Source of the DNA: Acidobacteriota bacterium
GTDB lineage: Bacteria > Acidobacteriota > Holophagae > Thermotomaculales > Thermotomaculaceae
Length of the DNA: 5,171 bases
Assembly: GCA_027067895.1 (NCBI GenBank)
Contig: JAMOUY010000392.1
Span: forward strand, 1-5,171
Direction: 5' to 3'
The notes below the pieces were generated by a model. It had not been told where the DNA came from, ran no database searches, and saw only the letters and a list, made by a program, of their open reading frames with translations. This document shows positions 1 through 5,171 of this stretch, piece by piece (position 1 is the stretch's first letter; each line of letters begins with the position of its first letter). The position numbers and the translations under genes were made by a program.

Positions 1-2628
1 GACCAAAACATACTCCTCTTCACTCTCCTCAAACAATTCGTTTACCTTTGCAACCTCGTTTGCAATTTCAAGGGTTTTTACAGGGGAAAATTTATCCGGC
101 TTTACAAAAACAATATGCCTTAAATTTTTAATAACTCCGTTTCCAAGCACATAGGAAGAGGAAATCAACGCTTTTTTTCTGTCCTCTTCGCTTATTTCAA
201 CCTCGGCAAACTCTTTTCCGGAAACCATCGGCCTTACCTGCAAAAGGTAAAAATTCCCGTCAAAACTCCTTTTTTTCGGAAAATCAACAGCAAACTCTAT
301 TTCAACCTCGGTGCCAATTCCCTTTTTGCAAACATCAACCAACTCGGAAAGAATTTCAGGCAAGGGAAATTTTTTGTGTTTGAGAATATGGGAAAAGGTA
401 ATTACCCTGTATCCGTCAATCAAAATATTGTCCCTTATAACCCCGTCAGTTGCATCGTAAGTGCTTCCCACATAAAACAAAGTGCCGTCTTTCTCCGCCC
501 TTTTTAAATCGCATACCCTTAAATCAAATTCTTCATTGTTAACAACGTCTTTCTCACTTGAAGTCAAATCAAGCGCGTAAAACTTTTTCTGCGAATTTTT
601 CAAAAATTCGGTCGGGGAAGAATACGGAGGCTGAATGTCGGGATACTTCGGACAAAAGGAATAGGTTTCCCCGCCTTCAACAACGATTTTTCCAAGCCCT
701 AATGCAATGTTGCAAATTCCGTCTTCGTGTTTTAAAGGCTCAAAGGGATAGTAGTTATAACTTTGCGCCACCCCCGAAATTACGGGATAAAAAATGTCGC
801 CATACTGCTGCCCCACAATTTTTTGGATAACAACAGCCATTTTTTCTTCCTCTATTCTGTAATTTGAATTCCTTGAATACCTTTTCGGCGCCTGAAAGAA
901 AACAGACGCATAGACAAGTTTTATAGCGTCTATCAATTGCTTAAACCTAATGTTGAAATCTTCGCTGTTGTTGGGAAGCATAAATGTTTTGTAAAGTCCC
1001 GCAAAGGGAAGGTTTTGGGAATCTTCAAGCAAACTTGACGACCTGACGGCAATAGGCTGATTAAGATTTTTCAAAAAATCCTTCAAACTAACGACAAAGG
1101 TGTCGGGAAACCTTGCGTTTAAAAACATTTCCACAACATCGTTGTCATTATCAGTTTCAATAGCCCTTTTAAACAAATTGTTATCCTTGATAAATCTTTC
1201 AAAAACCTCGGTGCAGATAACAAGAGTGTCGGGAATTTTAATCTCCACTCCTTTTATGTTTTTCAGCCTTTCTTCGGAAGAAACAAGGGTGTTTAAAAAA
1301 GCGATACTTCTCCCCTTTCCGCCTAACGAACCTGAACCGACTTTTATAAAGTTGTGCTCTTCGTCAAAATGGGAAAAGGAAAAATCGGTAATTATTCCCG
1401 CATCCCTTCTGTCAAGAAACCTCTTTATTTCATTTGAGATAAATTCCTTTAACTCTGCGGTTGACTTAAAATCGCTGACTTTTTTTGGCCTAAGCCTTTC
1501 CGCAAGTTCAAACTCGGTCCTTGCCCTAAGCCAAATTGAAAAATGATTTCTTGTTGCGTGATACTCAACTGACTCGTCGGGAACGGATTTTATAACCTCC
1601 GCCATCTCTCTCAAAGTCCCCGCTTTGCCAACAACCGTGCCGTCCGGAAGGCGGAAAACAAAATCCCCGAAACCGAAATGGTTTAAAAGAAACTGCCTCA
1701 ATTCCGCTTCAAGATTTTCAGAATTTTTGTCAAGAAAAGCAAGCCCTCTTGAATAAGCCTTTTCCCTGTTTTCCTCTTCGTCCGACTGCAAAAGAAAAGG
1801 AATGTCGGGAAGTTTGTCTTTTACATAACTTGCAAACTGAAATCCCGCATCGTCAACCTTTTTCCCGCTTTTAGGAAACCTGACATCGCTTATAACACCC
1901 AAAAGGTTTGACTTGTAAGTGTCAAAAAACTTTTTGGCTTCCTCGTATGTATCAACCAGAATTATTTTCGGCCTTGCCCTTATTCTTAAAAATTTCTGCA
2001 ACTCATTTGCACTGTCTTTAAGCAAATACCTTGTTTGCTCCAATATCTCCTTGTAAAGAATGGGGAAAAAATAAGAGTAATACCAAGGCGAATCTTCTAC
2101 AAGCAAAATAAGACTAACCCCGTGTTTTGAGTCGTTTTTAAGGTTCTTTCTGTCCTCAACATACTTTGCTATTGCAAGAAGTATCTTTTTATCGCCAAAC
2201 CAGTAAAAAACCCTGTCTATACTCTTTTTCTCGCTTCTGATTTTAAACAGAAAATTTTCGTTTACAGGCTCGTAACTTAAAAGAATTACAGGCATTTGAG
2301 GTTTTATTGATTTCACTTTTTTCCCGAATTCAAAAATATCCATATCGGGAATGTGGGGTGTCATTAAAACAAGGTCAAACCTTAAATCCCTTCTTCTCAG
2401 TTTTTTAAAAGCCTCTTCCGCCGAAGAAACCGTCGTAATTCTCGGAATAAACCTCAAATTCAAATCAATATACTCTGTAAAAAGTTTGTCAACAAGGCTT
2501 CCGTCCTCTTCCAGCACAAAGGCGTCGTAAAGAGAGGACACAAGAAGGATTTCTGTAACCCTGAATCTCATTAAATCATAGAAATTACTAAATTTTGGTG
2601 AAAACTGCCCGCTTAAAATATCGCTCAA
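1..2628 (-). CDS. Tandem receiver / PPDK_N (PEP synthase-type ATP-grasp) multidomain protein, C-terminus cut by window edge
   Basis: Reading the minus strand from a TTG at 2628-2626 gives 876 sense codons with no stop down to base 1, so the C-terminus lies outside. Seen in order: a degenerate receiver-like domain (about 22-150; T90 where the phosphoacceptor Asp should be, S31-S32 in place of the acidic pair); an intact-looking receiver (about 172-315; E178/D179, D248, S282, K301); an unnamed linker domain (about 314-387); and a PPDK_N ATP-grasp domain (about 428-802). The last has GGKGR with K438, VRSSSLLEDS with R529, GLGKIVVEGG at 644-653, E776/E778 and LLQVRP with Q797. In PEP synthase and PPDK this domain binds ATP and phosphorylates a catalytic His on a swivelling domain; no such His motif is visible up to residue 876. 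TTG is preferred because AGGAG lies 6 nt upstream. The first in-frame ATG (codon 20, 2571-2569) has no Shine-Dalgarno and would cut close to the first receiver. No signal peptide is seen, so it is probably cytosolic. It is third in the operon. Architecture is secure; catalytic activity is unknown. Confidence 0.9.
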   Translation of the reverse strand, partial: MSDILSGQFSPKFSNFYDLMRFRVTEILLVSSLYDAFVLEEDGSLVDKLFTEYIDLNLRFIPRITTVSSAEEAFKKLRRRDLRFDLVLMTPHIPDMDIFEFGKKVKSIKPQMPVILLSYEPVNENFLFKIRSEKKSIDRVFYWFGDKKILLAIAKYVEDRKNLKNDSKHGVSLILLVEDSPWYYSYFFPILYKEILEQTRYLLKDSANELQKFLRIRARPKIILVDTYEEAKKFFDTYKSNLLGVISDVRFPKSGKKVDDAGFQFASYVKDKLPDIPFLLQSDEEENREKAYSRGLAFLDKNSENLEAELRQFLLNHFGFGDFVFRLPDGTVVGKAGTLREMAEVIKSVPDESVEYHATRNHFSIWLRARTEFELAERLRPKKVSDFKSTAELKEFISNEIKRFLDRRDAGIITDFSFSHFDEEHNFIKVGSGSLGGKGRSIAFLNTLVSSEERLKNIKGVEIKIPDTLVICTEVFERFIKDNNLFKRAIETDNDNDVVEMFLNARFPDTFVVSLKDFLKNLNQPIAVRSSSLLEDSQNLPFAGLYKTFMLPNNSEDFNIRFKQLIDAIKLVYASVFFQAPKRYSRNSNYRIEEEKMAVVIQKIVGQQYGDIFYPVISGVAQSYNYYPFEPLKHEDGICNIALGLGKIVVEGGETYSFCPKYPDIQPPYSSPTEFLKNSQKKFYALDLTSSEKDVVNNEEFDLRVCDLKRAEKDGTLFYVGSTYDATDGVIRDNILIDGYRVITFSHILKHKKFPLPEILSELVDVCKKGIGTEVEIEFAVDFPKKRSFDGNFYLLQVRPMVSGKEFAEVEISEEDRKKALISSSYVLGNGVIKNLRHIVFVKPDKFSPVKTLEIANEVAKVNELFEESEEEYVLV

Positions 2629-2634
2629 AACAAA

Positions 2635-2639
2635 CTCCT
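2635..2639 (-). promoter_or_regulatory. Ribosome binding site for the receiver/PPDK_N gene (decides a TTG start)
   Basis: AGGAG on the minus strand immediately follows the TAA stop of the symporter gene (2642-2640). It sits 6 nt before the TTG at 2628-2626. This spacing, and the lack of a comparable site before the first in-frame ATG at 2571, select TTG as the start. Its position against the upstream stop suggests that ribosomes finishing the symporter re-initiate here. Confidence 0.8.
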
Positions 2640-3986
2640 TTACAAATCACTCTGCTTGTTTTTAAAATAATCGGAAGTGATTTTAACAATCAAACCCGAA
2701 AGTCCGAGAAGACCTATAAGGTTTGGAATAGCCATTAGCCCGTTGAAAATGTCCGCCAAAGTCCAGACAACGTCAATTTTTAAAATACTTCCAACAAGGA
2801 CAAGAATAACAAAAACAACCCTGTAAGGCTTAATGGCTTTAACACCCAAAAGGTATTCAATGGCTTTTTCGCCGTAATAAGACCAGCCTAAAATGGTTGA
2901 GTAAGCAAACAAAATCAAACCGAGGGCAACAACAAGGCTTCCCGCATGCTGTCCCAAAGCGTTTGAAAAAGCAACAGAGGTTAAGGAAGCACCGTTCACG
3001 CCTTCAAGTTTCCATGAGCCTGTCACAAGTATTACAAAGCCCGTCATTGAGCATACAACAATCGTGTCAATAAAAGTCTGGGTCATTGAAACAAGCGCCT
3101 GAGTAACAGGATGCTTTGTCTTTGCGGCCGCCGCAGCAATAGGCGAACTTCCAAGTCCCGATTCGTTTGAAAAAATTCCCCTTGCAACACCGAACCTCAA
3201 AGCTTCTCTAACCGTTGCCCCGGCAAACCCACCGACGGCCGCATGGCCTGAAAATGCGGAATCTATAATAAGTTTGAATACGTATGGAATTTTGTCAAAT
3301 TCAAGAATAATAACGATAATTGCCGCCCCCATATAAACGACAATCATAAAGGGAACAAGGAAAGAGGTTACCTTTCCTATTGACTTAATTCCGCCTAAAA
3401 TAACTATTGCCGTGGCAACTGCAAGTATAATTCCGGTAATGTAAACGGGAATGCCGAAAGAAGACCTAACGGCGTCTGCAACAGAGTTTGACTGAACCAT
3501 ATTGCCTATTCCGAATGCGGAAATGCTTGTAAAAAGTGCAAAAAGAAATGCCAAAACAGGCGATTTTAAACCGTCCCTCAAATAATACATCGGACCGCCT
3601 GCCATCTGCCCGTTTTCGTCAACCACCCTGAAATGAACTGCAAGCACTGCCTCTGAAAACTTTGTTGCCATTCCGAAAAGCCCAGTTATCCACATCCAAA
3701 ATAACGCACCGGGACCCCCCGCTATAATCGCAGTTGCAACACCTGCAATATTTCCCGTGCCGACAGTTGCCGAAAGTGCCGTCATTAAAGCCTCAAAATG
3801 GCTTATATCCCCTTCCGCTTCCCCCTTTTCCTTTCTTTTAATAAAGGCAAGGTATAACGAATGGAAAAGTTTAGTAAACTGAATGCCTTTAAGCCTTACT
3901 GTCAGGTAAATTCCCGTGCCCAAAAGAAGGATAATTAAAGGCGGTCCCCAAACCAAAGCATCAATCTTGCTCAGCAACGCTTCCAT
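2640..3986 (-). CDS. Sodium:alanine/glycine symporter, AGCS family
   Basis: Complete 448-residue inner-membrane transporter that brings alanine and/or glycine into the cell with Na+ (family knowledge; H+ or another small amino acid cannot be excluded). Very hydrophobic, with about 10-11 predicted membrane segments by eye, the first at about 14-34, and a short charged loop at about 50-60 ([11 protein letters not shown]). Hallmark AGCS motifs are present: [13 protein letters not shown] (75-87), [10 protein letters not shown] (90-99), GGPMYYL (130-136), [17 protein letters not shown] (274-290), MTQTFIDT (301-308) and GWSYYGEKA (367-375). Length is near the lower end of the family's usual range of roughly 440-540. 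The ATG at 3986 is preceded by AGGAG at 5 nt spacing. It lies 8 nt after the aldehyde dehydrogenase stop and 11 nt before the next start, so it is the middle gene of a tight operon. No damage or missing motif is seen. Family assignment is firm; the substrate is inferred. Confidence 0.96.
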   Translation of the reverse strand: MEALLSKIDALVWGPPLIILLLGTGIYLTVRLKGIQFTKLFHSLYLAFIKRKEKGEAEGDISHFEALMTALSATVGTGNIAGVATAIIAGGPGALFWMWITGLFGMATKFSEAVLAVHFRVVDENGQMAGGPMYYLRDGLKSPVLAFLFALFTSISAFGIGNMVQSNSVADAVRSSFGIPVYITGIILAVATAIVILGGIKSIGKVTSFLVPFMIVVYMGAAIIVIILEFDKIPYVFKLIIDSAFSGHAAVGGFAGATVREALRFGVARGIFSNESGLGSSPIAAAAAKTKHPVTQALVSMTQTFIDTIVVCSMTGFVILVTGSWKLEGVNGASLTSVAFSNALGQHAGSLVVALGLILFAYSTILGWSYYGEKAIEYLLGVKAIKPYRVVFVILVLVGSILKIDVVWTLADIFNGLMAIPNLIGLLGLSGLIVKITSDYFKNKQSDL

Positions 3987-3991
3987 ATACG

Positions 3992-3996
3992 CTCCT
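3992..3996 (-). promoter_or_regulatory. Ribosome binding site of the AGCS symporter, overlapping the upstream stop codon
   Basis: The minus strand reads TAGGAG across the end of the aldehyde dehydrogenase gene. The TAG stop (3997-3995) shares two bases with the AGGAG site, which sits 5 nt before the ATG at 3986-3984. Terminating ribosomes would cover this site, a layout typical of translationally coupled genes. Confidence 0.8.
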
Positions 3997-5171
3997 ATTT
4001 ATTGAAATTAAAAATCGCCACTTTTAAAACAGTCATATCCTCAATGGCAAACCTTGCCCCTTCCCTGCCAAGGCCGCTTCCCTTGTTTCCGCCGTAAGGC
4101 ATTTGGTCAACTCTGAAAGAGGGAATATCGTTTATCATTACCCCGCCTACATTAATCTTTTTAAACGCACACATTGCCTTGTTAATATCTTTTGTAAAAA
4201 CTCCCGCCTGCAAACCGTATTGGGAATTATCCGCTCTTTCAACTCCCTCTTCAAATGAATCAACAGGCATAATGACAACGGCAGGGGCAAACAATTCTTC
4301 TTTAACAATTCTCATATTGTCGTTTGCGTTTGCAATTACGGTTGGCTGATAAACAACTCCGTCCCTCTTTCCCCCTGTTAAAACCTTTGCTCCGTTTTTT
4401 ACAGCCTCGTCAATCCATGATTCAACCCTGATAGCCTCTGCCTGTGAAATCATAGGCCCCACATCGGTTTTTTCGTTAAGCGGATTGCCGACAACCTGAC
4501 TGTCAGTTTCCTTAACCATTTTTTCAACAAATTCATTGAAAACATCTTTATGAACGTAAATCCTTTGCACCGATATGCAAACCTGCCCCTGATTGTAATA
4601 TGAGCCTAAAACACACCTTTTAACCGCATAGTCAATATCGTAAATATCTCTGTCAACAATTACCGCAGAGTTAGAGCCCAATTCCATTGTTATTTTTTTC
4701 AAACCGGCGGTTTTCGCAATATGCTCTCCAACCTCTTTGCTTCCGGTAAAACTTATCTTTGAAACTCTTTTGTCTTTAATAAGCATCTCTCCCACGACTG
4801 AACCGCTTCCCGGCAAAACAGAAACACCGCCATCAGGCACTCCCGCTTCAACAAAAGCCTTTATCAATTCAATTCCGCTTAAAGGGGTTAGCCCGGCAGG
4901 CTTTAAAATGACGGGACAGCCTGCGGCAACAGCAGGCCCGACTTTATGCGCCGCAAGGTTTAAGGGAAAGTTAAAAGGGGAAATTGCAACAACCACCCCG
5001 ATGGGAAACCTTTCGTAAAAACCGCATCTGTTTTCTCCGGCTTTTGAAGCGTCAACAGGAAAGGTCTCTCCGTGAATTCTCTTTGCCTCTTCCGCCGCAA
5101 AGGTAAGGTTTTCTATGCATCTGTCAACCTCTCCGAGGGCATACTTAATAGGTTTTCCCGCTTCCATTGCT
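3995..5171 (-). CDS. NAD(P)-dependent aldehyde dehydrogenase, N-terminus cut by window edge
   Basis: Oxidises an aldehyde to its acid (or acyl product) with NAD(P)+; probably cytosolic. Counting from the Met codon at 5167-5165, the visible 390 residues contain PFNFP with N66 (oxyanion hole), VILKPA with K89 (cofactor binding), FTGS (140-143, Rossmann turn), MELGSN with E162 (general base), [10 protein letters not shown] with C197 (catalytic thiol), EELFAP with E291 (cofactor ribose), and the C-terminal [12 protein letters not shown] (359-370). The catalytic Cys normally falls near residue 285-300, so about 85-90 N-terminal residues lie beyond the right edge. The frame is open past this Met (an Ala codon precedes it), and the Met matches the internal position before 'EAGKP' in homologues, so it is not the true start. 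All catalytic residues are present. The [10 protein letters not shown] block recalls the lactaldehyde/glyceraldehyde-3-phosphate-type ALDH groups, but the substrate cannot be assigned. It is the first visible gene of the operon, 8 nt before the symporter. Confidence 0.95.
   Translation of the reverse strand, partial: AMEAGKPIKYALGEVDRCIENLTFAAEEAKRIHGETFPVDASKAGENRCGFYERFPIGVVVAISPFNFPLNLAAHKVGPAVAAGCPVILKPAGLTPLSGIELIKAFVEAGVPDGGVSVLPGSGSVVGEMLIKDKRVSKISFTGSKEVGEHIAKTAGLKKITMELGSNSAVIVDRDIYDIDYAVKRCVLGSYYNQGQVCISVQRIYVHKDVFNEFVEKMVKETDSQVVGNPLNEKTDVGPMISQAEAIRVESWIDEAVKNGAKVLTGGKRDGVVYQPTVIANANDNMRIVKEELFAPAVVIMPVDSFEEGVERADNSQYGLQAGVFTKDINKAMCAFKKINVGGVMINDIPSFRVDQMPYGGNKGSGLGREGARFAIEDMTVLKVAIFNFNK

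Larger units (their letters stand above)
1..5171 (-). other. Interior of a polycistronic operon: aldehyde dehydrogenase - AGCS symporter - receiver/PPDK_N protein
   Basis: All three genes share the minus strand with gaps of only 8 nt (3987-3994) and 11 nt (2629-2639). Each gap is filled by a Shine-Dalgarno site that touches the previous stop, leaving no room for a promoter or hairpin terminator. The promoter must lie right of the window (or within the coding sequence), and the terminator must lie left of it. No non-coding stretch longer than 11 nt exists, so there is nothing else to annotate between genes. Confidence 0.85.

Noticed and set aside
558..830. Plus-strand open frame of 90 codons starting with ATG
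   Set aside because: It lies antisense inside the PPDK_N domain coding region, has no recognisable motif or Shine-Dalgarno, and its Arg/Lys/Phe-rich composition is what AT-rich coding sequence gives when read backwards.
1100..1546. Plus-strand open frame of 148 codons, rich in Ser and Leu, that could pass for a secreted or membrane protein
   Set aside because: It is antisense to the well-supported receiver/PPDK_N gene across the GGKGR ATP-binding motif. The Ser/Leu richness comes from reading Lys/Glu/Arg codons in reverse complement, and no family resemblance was seen.
1..2628. Possible frameshift or pseudogene in the left half, since no intact start-to-stop frame is contained there
   Set aside because: A codon-by-codon read from 2628 to base 1 is continuous and every domain motif falls in the same frame; it simply lacks its 3' end.
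2629..2639. Terminator or promoter between the symporter and the receiver/PPDK_N gene
   Set aside because: Only 11 nt are available, wholly taken up by the Shine-Dalgarno and its spacer.
3123..3136. GC-rich, partly palindromic patch (gcggccgccgc) considered as a site or hairpin
   Set aside because: It encodes the conserved AAAAAK stretch of the symporter (residues 284-289), and repeated Ala codons explain it fully.
4737..5018. Plus-strand open frame of 93 codons
   Set aside because: It is antisense to the aldehyde dehydrogenase catalytic domain and is a composition shadow without motif or ribosome binding site.
5165..5167. ATG as the true start of the aldehyde dehydrogenase
   Set aside because: The frame stays open to the window edge, the following EAGKP block is internal in homologues, and about 85-90 residues of the normal N-terminal domain would be missing, so the gene is cut by the window and not naturally short.

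Overview
The window is almost entirely protein-coding. It holds three genes, all on the minus strand and packed head to tail, so transcription runs from the right edge to the left edge. In that order they are: an NAD(P)-dependent aldehyde dehydrogenase whose N-terminus lies beyond the right edge; a complete sodium:alanine/glycine symporter of the AGCS family; and a large multidomain protein whose C-terminus lies beyond the left edge. The large protein joins two receiver-like domains to the ATP-grasp nucleotide-binding domain of PEP synthase and pyruvate phosphate dikinase.

The gaps between genes are 8 and 11 nt. The two internal Shine-Dalgarno sites overlap or directly follow the preceding stop codon. 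No promoter or terminator fits inside the window, so this is the interior of one polycistronic unit with likely translational coupling. No RNA gene, mobile element, repeat array or CRISPR was seen.

The large gene is the most interesting one. Reading the minus strand by hand from a TTG at 2628 gives 876 uninterrupted codons to base 1. The first receiver has lost its phosphoacceptor Asp (Thr90) and its acidic pair. The second keeps E178/D179, D248, S282 and K301. An unnamed, strongly patterned segment (residues about 314-387) follows, then a full PPDK_N-type ATP-binding domain (about 428-802). The next 74 residues show no phosphohistidine motif. The architecture matches what I recall of uncharacterised 'PEP/pyruvate-binding domain' proteins annotated in several Gram-negative and anaerobic phyla. 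It should not be read as a normal PEP synthase.

Organism: base composition is AT-rich (about 40% GC by eye), arginine codons are mostly AGG/AGA, and coding density is very high. This fits an anaerobic or fermentative bacterium that takes up amino acids, but the phylum cannot be fixed from this window. A plausible joint role is alanine/glycine uptake feeding pyruvate, oxidation of an aldehyde intermediate, and a phosphorylation-controlled protein acting at the PEP/pyruvate node. That link is inference from gene order only.
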